NCBI GenBank assembly: GCA_028280635.1
Contig: JANQLM010000022.1
Span: 1 to 44,663, forward strand
Source of the DNA: Halieaceae bacterium
GTDB taxonomy: Bacteria > Pseudomonadota > Gammaproteobacteria > Pseudomonadales > Halieaceae
Direction: 5' to 3'
DNA length: 44,663 nt
Both the position numbers and the translations under genes were made by a program. Within the stretch, counting starts at the first letter, position 1, and each line of letters opens with the position of its first letter. Of the stretch, positions 14,786 through 23,089 are shown one piece after another. The notes beneath the pieces were generated by a model. That model worked only from the letters and a program-made list of their open reading frames with translations, did not search any database and had not been told where the DNA came from.

Positions 14786-16813
14786 ATGAATAATGCTCTG
14801 ATTGGGCTGCGCGACTGGATCGACACCCGCCTGCCTATCATGCGTGCGTGGAATACGCACATGGGCGAGTACTACGCGCCCAAGAACTTCAACTTCTTCT
14901 ATTACTTCGGCGTGTTCTCGCTGGTGGTGTTGGTCAACCAGCTGTTGACCGGCATCTGGCTGACCATGAACTACACGCCCAGCGCAGAGGACGCCTTCGC
15001 CTCCGTCGAGTACATCATGCGCGACGTGGACTACGGCTGGATCCTGCGCTACATGCACTCCACCGGCGCTTCAGCCTTCTTCGTGGTGGTGTATCTGCAC
15101 ATGTTCCGTGCGCTGCTGTACGGATCCTATAAAAAGCCGCGCGAATTGATCTGGCTGTTCGGCATGCTGATCTTTGTGGTGCTGATGGCCGAAGCCTTTG
15201 TCGGCTATGTCCTGCCCTGGGGCCAGATGTCCTACTGGGGTGCCCAGGTGATCATTTCCCTGTTCGGGGCCATCCCGGTGGTGGGAGAAGACATCGTCAC
15301 CTGGATTCGCGGCGATTACCTGATCTCCGGCATTACCCTGAATCGTTTCTTCGCCCTGCACGTGGTGGCGCTGCCGATTGTGCTGCTGGCCCTGGTGGTA
15401 CTGCACATCCTGGCACTGCATGAAGTGGGCTCCAACAACCCGGATGGCGTCGATATCAAGAAGCACAAGGATGAGAATGGTATTCCGCTGGACGGTATCA
15501 AATTCCACCCTTACTACTCGGTGCACGACCTGCAGGCCATCGGTGTATTCCTGTTCGTGTTCTGTGCGGTGATGTTCTTCGCCCCGGAAATGGGCGGCTA
15601 CTTCCTGGAGTACGCAAACTTCGAAGAGGCCAACAACCTGAAGACACCTGAGCACATCGCGCCGGTGTGGTACTTCACACCCTTCTACTCGGTGCTGCGC
15701 GCGGTGCCGGACAAGTTCTGGGGCTTCGTGGCTTTTGCTGCCTCCGTGGCTATTCCCTTCCTGCTGCCCTGGCTGGATCGCAGCCCGGTGAAGTCCTGGC
15801 GCTACCGCGGCAACATGACCAAGGTCATGCTGCTGTTGTTCACGGTGTCCTTCCTGATCCTGGGCGTACTGGGTGTGTGGTCACCGACGCCGGGCCGGAC
15901 GCTGCTGGCGCAGGTGTGCTCCATTATCTACTTCGCTTTCTTCCTGCTGATGCCGGTCTGGACCAGCGTCGAGAAGACCAAGCCGGTGCCGGAGCGGGTC
16001 ACCATGAACGGGGGCATCGGTGTCTGGGGTTCCCTGGGCGTGCTCGTGCTGATTGCCCTGCTGACGGTACTGCCGCTGAAAGCGGTGGCTGCCGGTGGCC
16101 CCGGTATCGAGCTGGACCACATGGAGCCCAACCTGTCTGACAAGGCTTCCCTGCAGCACGGCGCGGGCCTTTACCAGAGCTACTGCTCGGGCTGTCATTC
16201 GCTGCAGTACTCGCGCTATGTGCGGGTGGCCAGTGACCTGGACATCCCGGTGGATATCGCCGAGGAGTACCTGGTGCTGGATCGCAGCCACAAGGTGGGT
16301 GACCTCATGGACAATGCCATGCCGGACGCCCTTGGCAAGCAGTGGTTTGGTGTGGTGCCGCCGGACCTGACGCTGATTGCCCGCTCCAAGTCGCCGGATT
16401 ACCTGTATACCTACCTGCGCACCTTCTACGAAGATCCATCGCGCCCGCTGGGTGTCAACAACAAAGCCTTTCCCAATGTGGGCATGCCGCACGCCCTGCT
16501 CGAGCTGCAGGGCCTGCAGTCCTGCGCTGCCGGCCCGGTGCAGGCAGCCAATGGGGGCGTTAAGCGCGACCCGCTCACCAACCAGGATATCCTGGATGAC
16601 CCCTGCGGCAACTTTACGCTGGTGCAGGAAGGCGCCATGAACCCCGAGGAATTTGACGAAGCCGTCTACGATCTGGTCAACTTCCTCGCTTACGTCGGTG
16701 AACCGGCAGCGGTGCAGCGCCAGCGTATCGGTGTTTACGTGCTGCTGTTTATTGGCATTTTCTTCGTGTTCGCGTGGCTGCTGAATCGCGAATACTGGAA
16801 AGACGTCCACTAG
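14786..16813 (+). CDS. petBC: Fused cytochrome b / cytochrome c1 of the bc1 complex (FbcH-like)
   Basis: One uninterrupted frame of 675 codons encodes both redox subunits. Residues 1-405 are cytochrome b: heme-ligand helices with LRYMHSTGASAFF and YLHMF, then FFALHVVALP and LVVLHILALHEVG, and a quinol-site HIAPVWYFTPF (PVWY in place of PEWY). Residues 407-436 form a hydrophobic, signal-like segment (MNGGIGVWG ... PLKAVAAGG) with a plausible signal peptidase site after AVAA. Residues 437-675 are cytochrome c1: heme c motif C467-S-G-C470-H471, axial Met567 in NVGMPHALL, and a C-terminal anchor helix YVLLFIGIFFVFAWLL. In most gammaproteobacteria these are two genes. The layout matches the FbcH polyprotein of Bradyrhizobium, which is cleaved after translation; cleavage here is inferred. 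Confidence 0.93.
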   Translation: MNNALIGLRDWIDTRLPIMRAWNTHMGEYYAPKNFNFFYYFGVFSLVVLVNQLLTGIWLTMNYTPSAEDAFASVEYIMRDVDYGWILRYMHSTGASAFFVVVYLHMFRALLYGSYKKPRELIWLFGMLIFVVLMAEAFVGYVLPWGQMSYWGAQVIISLFGAIPVVGEDIVTWIRGDYLISGITLNRFFALHVVALPIVLLALVVLHILALHEVGSNNPDGVDIKKHKDENGIPLDGIKFHPYYSVHDLQAIGVFLFVFCAVMFFAPEMGGYFLEYANFEEANNLKTPEHIAPVWYFTPFYSVLRAVPDKFWGFVAFAASVAIPFLLPWLDRSPVKSWRYRGNMTKVMLLLFTVSFLILGVLGVWSPTPGRTLLAQVCSIIYFAFFLLMPVWTSVEKTKPVPERVTMNGGIGVWGSLGVLVLIALLTVLPLKAVAAGGPGIELDHMEPNLSDKASLQHGAGLYQSYCSGCHSLQYSRYVRVASDLDIPVDIAEEYLVLDRSHKVGDLMDNAMPDALGKQWFGVVPPDLTLIARSKSPDYLYTYLRTFYEDPSRPLGVNNKAFPNVGMPHALLELQGLQSCAAGPVQAANGGVKRDPLTNQDILDDPCGNFTLVQEGAMNPEEFDEAVYDLVNFLAYVGEPAAVQRQRIGVYVLLFIGIFFVFAWLLNREYWKDVH

Positions 16814-16824
16814 GCGGCGTCACC

Positions 16825-16848
16825 GGGGTGCCCACCAGGCGGCACCTC
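16825..16848 (+). other. Hairpin between petBC and sspA
   Basis: GGGGTGCC (16825-16832) pairs with GGCACCTC (16841-16848), eight pairs including one G-T, with an 8-base loop. No T tract follows, so it is not a standard intrinsic terminator. It may limit read-through or protect the petBC transcript end. Confidence 0.3.
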
Positions 16849-16883
16849 CTCATCACTAAGAAACTGATTCCTGGGGGAGTACC

Positions 16884-17516
16884 ATGGGTGTTGTCGCCAA
16901 ACGGTCTTCAATGACCTTTTTCTCGGACAGCGAGAGCCACTACAGTCACCGCGTTCGCATCGTTCTTGCCGAGAAAGGCGTGACGGTTGATGTTGTTGAA
17001 GTTGACGCCGGCCACCCTCCGGAGGAGTTGGCTGAACTCAATCCCTACAACTCGCTGCCGACCCTGGTGGACCGCGACCTGGTACTGTTCGAGTCCAAGG
17101 TCATGATGGAATACCTGGACGAGCGCTTTCCGCACCCGCCGCTGTTGCCGGTCTACCCGGTGGCCCGCGCCGAGAGTCGCCTCTACATACACCGCATCGA
17201 GAAAGACTGGTGTTCCCTGGTCGACCAGATCCAGAACACGCGCTCTGACAATGTCGTGGAGAAGTGCACCAAGGAGCTGCGTGAGGGCCTGTTGGCCGTG
17301 GCGCCTATCTTCGGTGAGAAGCCTTTCTTCATGAGCGATGAGTTTACCCTGGTGGACTGTTGCCTGGCGCCGGTACTCTGGCGCCTGCCTACCCTGGGCA
17401 TCGAATTCCGCGCCACCAAGCAGAGCAAGCCGCTGCTGGCCTACATGGATCGTGTGTTCAATCGAGACGCCTTCCAGTCCAGCCTGTCCGAGCAGGAGCG
17501 GGAGATGCGCCTCTAG
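16884..17516 (+). CDS. sspA: Stringent starvation protein A
   Basis: A 210-residue GST-fold protein that binds RNA polymerase and alters promoter use under nutrient stress. It has the thioredoxin-like N-terminal domain ([19 protein letters not shown]) without a catalytic cysteine, the cis-proline loop [14 protein letters not shown], and the surface [11 protein letters not shown] motif. The last contains the P-H-P triad typical of SspA and not of true transferases. Start ATG 16884 follows GGGGGAG. It lies upstream of sspB, 27 bp apart, in the conserved petABC-sspAB order. Confidence 0.95.
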   Translation: MGVVAKRSSMTFFSDSESHYSHRVRIVLAEKGVTVDVVEVDAGHPPEELAELNPYNSLPTLVDRDLVLFESKVMMEYLDERFPHPPLLPVYPVARAESRLYIHRIEKDWCSLVDQIQNTRSDNVVEKCTKELREGLLAVAPIFGEKPFFMSDEFTLVDCCLAPVLWRLPTLGIEFRATKQSKPLLAYMDRVFNRDAFQSSLSEQEREMRL

Positions 17517-17543
17517 TCAGGGCGCAGGGCGGATTCCGCAGCA

Positions 17544-17969
17544 ATGACCATGAGTTCCAGTCGGCCGTATGTGATGCGGGCGCTGTACGAGTGGATTCTC
17601 GACAATGAGTGCACACCCTATGTGCTCGTCAACGCGGAAGAGGCCGGGGTGGATGTGCCCCGGCAGTATGTCAAGGACGGCCAGATCGTCCTCAATATTT
17701 CACCCAATGCCGTGGTTGACCTGGTGATCGACAACGACGCGCTGCACTTCAATGGTCGCTTCGGTGGCGTGCCCATCGACGTTTTCGTGCCGATGAGCTC
17801 GGTGGTGGGGATTTACGCCCGGGAAAACGGCCAGGGCATGGTGTTCGACCGGGACGACACGCCGTGGCCAGAACCGCCCGACGGTCCGCCCGGCGGTAAC
17901 GGTGGCAACGGCGGCAGCCCCGGCAAAAGCAATGGCGACAAGCGCCCCAGCCTGAAAGTGGTGAAATAG
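17544..17969 (+). CDS. sspB: ClpXP protease specificity-enhancing factor SspB
   Basis: A 141-residue adaptor that delivers ssrA-tagged and other substrates to ClpXP. The folded domain (residues 1-105) has RPYVMRALYEWILDN, TPYVLVNAEE, INLS-like IVLNISPNAV, and FGGVPIDVFVPMSSVVGIYAREN. A flexible glycine/proline-rich linker (residues 112-130) leads to the C-terminal RPSLKVVK, the short XB motif that docks on the ClpX N-domain. Both the substrate domain and the docking tail are therefore intact. A second ATG at 17550 is an alternative start. Confidence 0.95.
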   Translation: MTMSSSRPYVMRALYEWILDNECTPYVLVNAEEAGVDVPRQYVKDGQIVLNISPNAVVDLVIDNDALHFNGRFGGVPIDVFVPMSSVVGIYARENGQGMVFDRDDTPWPEPPDGPPGGNGGNGGSPGKSNGDKRPSLKVVK

Positions 17970-17973
17970 GTCT

Positions 17974-18000
17974 CGCGGGCAGCGGGAACAGCCTGCCGCG
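17974..18000. other. Hairpin between convergent sspB and dolP
   Basis: CGCGGGCAG (17974-17982) pairs with CTGCCGCG (17993-18000), eight pairs with one bulged G. It fills the 31 bp between two converging genes, so it may end transcription from either side, but neither side has a T tract. Confidence 0.35.
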
Positions 18001-18579
18001 TCAGTCGATCCACTCGAAGATCTGTACGACTTTTTCTACCCCGCCGGTGGAGCGCGCCACCTCAACGATGCGTTCGGCTTCCGCCTGGGACACAAGGCCC
18101 ATCAGGTAAACCACGCCATCCTCGGTCACCACGGTCACGCGATTGCCCTGGATATCCTCGGAGGCCAGCAGGGAAGATTTTACCTTGGTGGTGAGCCAGG
18201 TATCGCTGGAGCGGGTGAGGGCGGAGGTGTTGCCGGACACCACCAGCTCGTTGTAGATGCGGCGCACGCCGCGAATGTCGCGAATCTCGTCCGACGCCTT
18301 CGCCTTCATGGGCTCCTCCGCCACCTGCCCGGTAATCAGCACATAGCCGTTGAAGCTGGTCACACTGATATTGGCATCCTGGAACTGCTCGCCCAGCTCA
18401 TTGATACGGCGCCGACTCTTGGTCTCGATTGACTCGTCCTCGACCCGGGCACCCTTGGTGCGCTTGCCGGGATCTTCTTCCACCGGTCCAATGGCGGCGA
18501 AGAAACTGCCACAGCCGCTCAGTGCCAGGCTCAGGACCAGTGCCAGGGAAGGGGCCAGGGAAGGGAAGGAGTGCTTCAT
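18001..18579 (-). CDS. dolP: Outer-membrane BON-domain lipoprotein DolP (YraP)
   Basis: A 192-residue lipoprotein. The signal peptide ends in the lipobox LALSGC, with the acylated cysteine near residue 23. Two BON domains follow: one near residues 52-115 (RRINELGEQF ... VTSFNGYVLITGQV ... GVRRIYNELVV) and one near 128-192 (WLTTKVKSSLL ... VVTEDGVVYLMGLV ... VEKVVQIFEWID). Such proteins bind anionic phospholipid at division sites and support outer-membrane integrity. Its ATG shares one base with the diaA stop. It is the last gene of lpoA-yraN-diaA-dolP, the same order as in Escherichia coli. Confidence 0.93.
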   Translation of the reverse strand: MKHSFPSLAPSLALVLSLALSGCGSFFAAIGPVEEDPGKRTKGARVEDESIETKSRRRINELGEQFQDANISVTSFNGYVLITGQVAEEPMKAKASDEIRDIRGVRRIYNELVVSGNTSALTRSSDTWLTTKVKSSLLASEDIQGNRVTVVTEDGVVYLMGLVSQAEAERIVEVARSTGGVEKVVQIFEWID

Positions 18580-19181
18580 TAGCTGTCTGTACCGAAATAG
18601 TTGCCGAACAGGGATTGGTCTATCAGTTTGCAGAGGCAGTGAACAATCATGGTCTGCATTTCTATGATCCGCGGACCACGGGAAGAGTTCACATGGATTT
18701 CGATGTCTTCGGGCAGGATCAGGCTGGAGACATCGGTACAGTCGCCGCCGCTCAGCAGCACCACCAGCATCTCCCGCTCATGGGCCGCACGGATCGCCTG
18801 TATCAGGCTGCCGTTGTTGTCACTGGCCGCCACTGCCAACAGCACATCACCGGCCTGGCCAATAGCCCGTACCTGCCGGGAATAGACATCGTTGTTGCTG
18901 GCAGCGCTGAGCGCCGTCAGGGTGGCGCCGTCGCCGCTCAGGCTGAGTGCCGGCAGCGCCGGCCGCTCCTGCTCGTAGCGATGTACCAGGCCTATGCTGA
19001 ATAGCTGCGCCACCGCGGCGCCGGCGCCGTTCCCGCAGCAGAGGATCTTGTGTTCGCCCAGCAGCGCCTGGTTGATCACCTCAACCGCGCGCTCCAGGGG
19101 GTCGACCAGTTCGTCTACCGAGATTGAAACCAGCTCGAGGACCTGCTGGAAATCCTCGGCAATCACCTCGTATGTGCTCAT
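18579..19181 (-). CDS. diaA: SIS-domain protein DiaA (DnaA initiator-associating / GmhA-like)
   Basis: A 200-residue sugar-isomerase-fold protein. HKILCCGNGAGAAVAQLF near residue 45 is the phosphosugar-binding loop, with GAGAAV in place of the more common GGSAA. GDGATLTALS near 83, GDVLLAVAASDNNGSLIQA near 111, and a C-terminal EMQTMIVHCLCKLID helix complete the SIS domain. In E. coli DiaA binds DnaA and promotes timely replication initiation; GmhA paralogs are sedoheptulose-7-phosphate isomerases. The operon position favours DiaA. Confidence 0.85.
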   Translation of the reverse strand: MSTYEVIAEDFQQVLELVSISVDELVDPLERAVEVINQALLGEHKILCCGNGAGAAVAQLFSIGLVHRYEQERPALPALSLSGDGATLTALSAASNNDVYSRQVRAIGQAGDVLLAVAASDNNGSLIQAIRAAHEREMLVVLLSGGDCTDVSSLILPEDIEIHVNSSRGPRIIEMQTMIVHCLCKLIDQSLFGNYFGTDS

Positions 19182-19213
19182 GCTTTGCGCAGTGTCCTTA
19201 GGGCTTGTTCACA

Positions 19214-19570
19214 CTAGCTGCCAATGGCGTTTTTGAGCCATTGTATCTCATCTTCCCCGGGGCGCTGTCCTGCGTCGATGGCCACGACATCAATGCGGCA
19301 GGGTGTCTGTTCTGACAGCTGGTGTTTCTGCAGGTAGTGCTGTGCGGTGGCCAGCAGTTTTCTCTGCTTGCCGGCAGTGACGGAGGCGGCAGCGCCGGCG
19401 TATCCCCGTGAACTGCGATAGCGCACTTCCACAAACACCAGGGTGTCACCATCACGACACACCAGATCTATCTCGCCCAGCTTGCAGCGGTAGTTGCGGG
19501 TGATCAGTGTCAGGCCCGCCCGGCGCAGCATGCGGGCGGCGCGGTCCTCAAACAGTTTGCCTCTTAGCAT
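19214..19570 (-). CDS. yraN: YraN family (UPF0102) endonuclease-like protein
   Basis: A 118-residue protein of the YraN/UPF0102 family, which has a restriction-endonuclease-like fold. GKLFEDRAARMLRRAG at the N-terminus, NYRCKLGEIDLVCRDGDTL near residue 27 and VFVEVRYRSS near 45 give the E-x-D ... E-x-K-like metal-site pattern; the usual lysine of EVK is arginine here. Its cellular role is not established. It is placed between lpoA and diaA as in enterobacteria. Confidence 0.9.
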   Translation of the reverse strand: MLRGKLFEDRAARMLRRAGLTLITRNYRCKLGEIDLVCRDGDTLVFVEVRYRSSRGYAGAAASVTAGKQRKLLATAQHYLQKHQLSEQTPCRIDVVAIDAGQRPGEDEIQWLKNAIGS

Positions 19571-19608
19571 GCGACCTCCCTGTCACATGGTGATGAGCCT
19601 GATCGCGC

Positions 19609-21489
19609 TCAGCGCGCGCGTGGAATGCCCCCTTCGAACTGTGCAGACACCAGCTCCCGATGTACGCGACCGCTGGCATCCATATTGAGCAAGCCGGTAC
19701 TGCCGCGTACCCGCGCCGCCGGTGAGCTGCGCAACTGGGCCAGGCGCCAATTCAGCATAAAAGCGTCCGCCCCCAGCGCGTGCAGGCTGGCCCACAGCTC
19801 TTCGCTGCCAGCGGCGGCCAGGGCCTGCTGCATATTGCCTTCGGCCTCCAGCAACCAGGGGATTTCCAGCAGGCGGATGCCATTGAGATCTCGATCTCGC
19901 TGCGGGTCGACCCGGCCACTGAAGATGGCCGAGTTCGAATACACCGGCAGACCGCCGGCGTAATGGAAGGCAATCAAGGGTTTGATGGAGCGGGCATCCT
20001 GTGGCGTCTCACTGAGCAGGAACACCACGTCCACGTCCTGGCGACGGCGCGGGGTAAATTCGGTGGGTTCCCCCAGCAGCCGGCGAAGCCGCGTGGCGCG
20101 GCCTTCGCTCTCGCTGAGATTGAGTGCCTCCTTCAGGCTGCTGGAATAGTCGGCCTGGCCGCTGAAGGTAGCGATGGCACGCAGTTCGCCTTCGCGCGCC
20201 GTCCAGGCCTGCCCCAGGGTGTCGCTCATGCGGTCGCCCCAGTCGCCGGCGGGGCGGATCAGCAGCGCGGTGCGGGCGCCGCTGTCGTAACCCAGCCGCG
20301 CCAGTTGGCGGGCCTCGTCTGTGGCCGCCAGGTCCAGTTGCACGGGAGCCACCAGCGGCAGCGACTCGCCCGTCCCGGTATCTACCGGCGGCTGCGCAAA
20401 ACTGTCGGCATCGGGGTGCCAGGCCAGGGTCATCACCGGTACCCGTGTTTCTTCGCTGGGTAGCCAGCCCAGCAGTTCTTCCCGTGTCAGGGGGCCGATG
20501 ACCAGCTCAGCCCCGGCCCGCACTGCGACCTGGTAAGCGGTACCGAAATCCGGCTGGGCGGCGGTATCCATCACCATCAATTCCTGCTCCGGCCAGCCGC
20601 GCTGGCGCGCCTCGAACTGGGCTGCGAGATAGCCCTGCAGCAGGGCGCGGGCGCGGTCACTGGCCCCGCTGCCCAGCGGCAACAGCAGCGCGACCCGTTG
20701 CGGCGGCGCGCCGTGCGCTAGGGCCTGCAGGCCACCGGGCAGTTGCTGCGCGGCGCGGTGGTCCGCGTAGCGCTCGCGCCACAGCTCCAGCTGTGTCAGC
20801 TGTACGTCCGGGCTCTCCATGACGTCCGCCGCCAGCAGCGCCAGTTCCAGCCAGGCGCGCCAGTGCTGGGCGACCGGCTGCTGCAGCTCCGCTTCCAGCG
20901 TGGCCAGTGCGCTGCGCTGCAGGTTGTGCCAGATGAACTCCACCAGGGCTGTGTCCCGCACGGGGTCTTCGCTGGTGAGCAGCAGTCGGTCCGCCAGGCG
21001 TGCCGCCGCGAGGGGGCCTTCTTCGGTGAGTACAAGGCGCAGTTGCCAGCGGTCCAGGGGCTCGCGCAGGGCGGGGTCCATCGGGCCCAGCAGGGGGATT
21101 GCCTGGCGCAGGCGGGCCAGGGCCGCGGCGGTATCACCCTGCAGGTAAAGCAGTTCAGTATCCATGGCCAGCACGCGGACCCGCTCGCTGGTGGTCAGCT
21201 TGCTGTCGTCCAGGTCCCTCAGTATGCTGGCCGCGGGCAGCAGCTGGCGCCTTGCCAATAGCTGTTCAGCTTCCTGCAGCCGTGCAGTGAACGCCGTTTC
21301 CTCGCCGGTTTCCGGGGGCAGGGTGACGATCTCATCAGCCGGGCGTTGATCCCCGGTCTGTTGGGTGGGTGCGGAGGCGCAGCCAGACAGCAGCCCGCCG
21401 ACGGCGAGTGCCGCAGACAGTGCCAGTGTGGCCAGAGGGGACGGGGTGGCCGCTGCTGGCGGCGCGGGCTGTCTGGAGCTCGGTTCCAT
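19609..21489 (-). CDS. lpoA: Penicillin-binding protein activator LpoA
   Basis: A 626-residue outer-membrane lipoprotein. The N-terminal region has a signal with lipobox GLLSGCAS near residue 36, after a longer than usual proline-rich cytoplasmic start. Residues of about 60-260 form a helical TPR-like domain. From about residue 265 (RVALLLPLGSGASDRAR) a two-lobed periplasmic-binding-protein-like domain runs to the end, with ELVIGPLTREELLGWL, RTALLIRPAGDWGDRM and DVDVVFLLSETPQDARSIKP. LpoA reaches through the periplasm to activate PBP1A. It is the first gene of its operon and is divergent from rsmI. Confidence 0.92.
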   Translation of the reverse strand: MEPSSRQPAPPAAATPSPLATLALSAALAVGGLLSGCASAPTQQTGDQRPADEIVTLPPETGEETAFTARLQEAEQLLARRQLLPAASILRDLDDSKLTTSERVRVLAMDTELLYLQGDTAAALARLRQAIPLLGPMDPALREPLDRWQLRLVLTEEGPLAAARLADRLLLTSEDPVRDTALVEFIWHNLQRSALATLEAELQQPVAQHWRAWLELALLAADVMESPDVQLTQLELWRERYADHRAAQQLPGGLQALAHGAPPQRVALLLPLGSGASDRARALLQGYLAAQFEARQRGWPEQELMVMDTAAQPDFGTAYQVAVRAGAELVIGPLTREELLGWLPSEETRVPVMTLAWHPDADSFAQPPVDTGTGESLPLVAPVQLDLAATDEARQLARLGYDSGARTALLIRPAGDWGDRMSDTLGQAWTAREGELRAIATFSGQADYSSSLKEALNLSESEGRATRLRRLLGEPTEFTPRRRQDVDVVFLLSETPQDARSIKPLIAFHYAGGLPVYSNSAIFSGRVDPQRDRDLNGIRLLEIPWLLEAEGNMQQALAAAGSEELWASLHALGADAFMLNWRLAQLRSSPAARVRGSTGLLNMDASGRVHRELVSAQFEGGIPRAR

Positions 21490-21599
21490 GAATTCTTTGT
21501 GTGCGGCTTTGCTCTAGGATGGCTTTCCGCGTTGGCGGAGACAACCGTCTTTAAGGGCAATTAATAACAACAGGTGTTTTTTACTGCGACGGAGACAGG

Positions 21600-22427
21600 A
21601 TGGACAGTGGACTTTACGTGGTCGCCACGCCCATCGGCAACCTGGGGGACATGGTACCCCGGGCGGTGGAGGTGCTGCAGGCCGTGGATCTGGTGGCGGC
21701 CGAGGACACCCGCCACAGCGCGCCCCTGCTCAAGCACTTTGGTATCGACACACCGATGCTGGCCTATCACGACCACAGCGACCAGCGCGCCCTGTCCCGC
21801 ATAGAGCAGTGTATTGAGGCAGGTGGCAGCGTTGCATTGATCTCCGATGCGGGCACGCCGCTGATTTCCGACCCGGGCTACCGGCTGGTGCGGCATGCAC
21901 ACGAACAGGGCTGGGCGGTGGTGCCGGTACCGGGCGCCAGCGCCGCCATCGCGGCACTGTCGGTGGCCGGCCTGCCCACCGATCGCTTCCTGTTTGAGGG
22001 CTTTCTGCCGGCCAAAGGCGCCGGGCGCCGGGCGCGGCTGGAAGAACTGGCGGCGGAAACGGCCACCCTGGTGTTCTACGAGGCGCCGCACCGGGTACTC
22101 GAAACCCTCACCGATATGCGCGACCTGCTGGGTGAACAGCGCGTCGCGGTGCTGGCGCGCGAACTGACCAAAACCTTCGAAACCCTGCTGCGCGCCCCGT
22201 TGGTCGAACTGGTGGCGCGGGTAGAAGCGGACAGCAACCAGTCCAGGGGTGAGATTGTGCTGCTGGTGGAGGGGGCCGAGGCGCGGTCGGGTGACATCAC
22301 CCCTGAGATCGCGCGCATGCTGGAACTGTTGTCCGAGACCCTGCCGCCCCGGCAGGCCGCCGGACTGGTGGCGGACGCCTTTGGCCTGCGCAAGAAGCTG
22401 CTGTACGAGTACCTGATTTCCCGCTAA
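21600..22427 (+). CDS. rsmI: 16S rRNA (cytidine-1402 2'-O)-methyltransferase
   Basis: A 275-residue SAM-dependent methyltransferase of the tetrapyrrole-methylase fold. LYVVATPIGNLGDM at the N-terminus, AAEDTRHSAPLLKHF near residue 35, ALISDAGTPLISDPGYRLV near 80, VVPVPGASAAIAALSVAG near 108, FYEAPHRVLETL near 160 and the C-terminal AGLVADAFGLRKKLLYEYL are all RsmI-typical. It adds the 2'-O-methyl group of m4Cm1402 in the decoding centre. Its stop is 10 bp before the RNase P RNA gene. Confidence 0.95.
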   Translation: MDSGLYVVATPIGNLGDMVPRAVEVLQAVDLVAAEDTRHSAPLLKHFGIDTPMLAYHDHSDQRALSRIEQCIEAGGSVALISDAGTPLISDPGYRLVRHAHEQGWAVVPVPGASAAIAALSVAGLPTDRFLFEGFLPAKGAGRRARLEELAAETATLVFYEAPHRVLETLTDMRDLLGEQRVAVLARELTKTFETLLRAPLVELVARVEADSNQSRGEIVLLVEGAEARSGDITPEIARMLELLSETLPPRQAAGLVADAFGLRKKLLYEYLISR

Positions 22428-22430
22428 TCT
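22425..22430 (+). promoter_or_regulatory. Possible -10 box of rnpB overlapping the rsmI stop
   Basis: TAATCT starts in the rsmI stop codon and lies seven bases before the predicted first base of the RNA. No good -35 hexamer is visible at 17-18 bp upstream. Confidence 0.3.
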
Positions 22431-22437
22431 TGCGCCC

Positions 22438-22784
22438 GGAGTTGGTCAGGCGATCGCTGTGCGCAAGCGCGGAGGAAAGTCCGGGCTCCACAGGGCAGGG
22501 TGCCAGGTAACACCTGGGGGGCGCGAGCCCACGGAAAGTGCAACAGAAAGGAAACCGCCACTGCGACTCCGGTCGCAGCGGTAAGGGTGAAAAGGTGCGG
22601 TAAGAGCGCACCGCGCGGCTGGCAACAGGCGTGGCGATGGTAAACCCCACTCGGAGCAAGACCAAATAGGAATCCATGGCTGCGGCCCGCAGTGGATTCG
22701 GGTAGGTCGCTACAGGCAGGCGGCGACGCCTGTCGCAGATGAATGATCGTCCACGACAGAACCCGGCTTATTACCGGCTCCTTT
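22438..22784 (+). ncRNA. rnpB: RNase P RNA, bacterial class A
   Basis: This is the catalytic RNA that cleaves the 5' leader of tRNA precursors. Universally conserved segments are present in order: GGAGGAAAGTCCGGGCTCC near 22471, CAACAGAAAG near 22541, GGTAAGGGTGAAAAGGTGC near 22580, AGAGCGCACCG near 22603, AACCCCACTCGGAGCAAGA near 22643, AAATAGGAATC near 22665, and ACAGAACCCGGCTTA near 22756. Helix P1 is closed by GGAGTTGGT (22438-22446) and ACCGGCTCC (22773-22781). No protein gene fits this stretch. rsmI upstream and mraZ downstream match pseudomonad-type order. Confidence 0.96.
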
Positions 22785-22789
22785 TTTTT
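22773..22789 (+). terminator. T tract directly after rnpB helix P1
   Basis: Eight T residues (22782-22789) follow the 3' strand of P1 at once, so P1, or the last local hairpin before it, probably serves as the terminator stem. Confidence 0.6.
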
Positions 22790-22801
22790 AAGACCGCTGT
22801 A

Positions 22802-22836
22802 CGTCTCTGCCCCTGAGCTGGGGGCGGAGGCGCTAC
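22802..22836 (-). repeat. REP-like element 1 (GTAG plus palindrome)
   Basis: Read on the minus strand, it is GTAG (complement of 22833-22836) followed at once by a 12-pair stem (22821-22832 with 22802-22813, two G-T pairs) and a 7-base loop. GTAG directly 5' of an imperfect palindrome is the pattern of REP elements mobilised by RAYT transposases. It shares an identical 18-bp core (22819-22836) with the element 62 bp downstream. Confidence 0.55.
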
Positions 22837-22869
22837 ATCGCTGTTTTCCTTCTTTTCGCTGTAGTCCTT

Positions 22870-22898
22870 CGCCTCCAAGTTGGGGGCGGAGGCGCTAC
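22870..22898 (-). repeat. REP-like element 2 (GTAG plus palindrome)
   Basis: This is the second copy in the same orientation: GTAG (complement of 22895-22898), then a perfect 7-bp stem, 22888-22894 with 22870-22876, around an 11-base loop. The 18-bp core 22881-22898 is identical to that of element 1. Both units are preceded on the plus strand by CGCTGTA at equal distance (22795 and 22857). Confidence 0.55.
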
Positions 22899-22904
22899 GC
22901 CGCT

Positions 22905-23089
22905 TATCTACTTGTGTTCGCATAGACCAACTCTTCGCAACGCGAGGGGTGCTGCGTAGGGCGGGCGCGAGCAGTGTACCCACCCTCCACGGACATGCTT
23001 CTAGCGTGTCCCGGCAAGCCCCCAGGGGCCACGCGCGCGGGTTCCTGGGAATGCGACCCCTGGTAGCCGATGGGAGCTGCAAGAAGAGA
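22905..23089. other. Non-coding remainder after the REP pair
   Basis: No gene is supported. A further GTAG near 22956 is followed by an imperfect GGGCGGG...CCCACCC inverted repeat (to about 22986), a possible degenerate third element on the opposite strand. The rest looks like ordinary spacer. Confidence 0.3.

Noticed and set aside
14174-15058. A 294-codon open frame antisense to petA-petBC
   Set aside because: It is rich in V, H and Q shadow residues without motifs, and both sense genes are certain.
16004-16813. Separate petC gene starting at the internal ATG
   Set aside because: The frame with cytochrome b is continuous, and no good ribosome site precedes the ATG, so one fused gene is the simpler reading; kept as an alternative in the findings.
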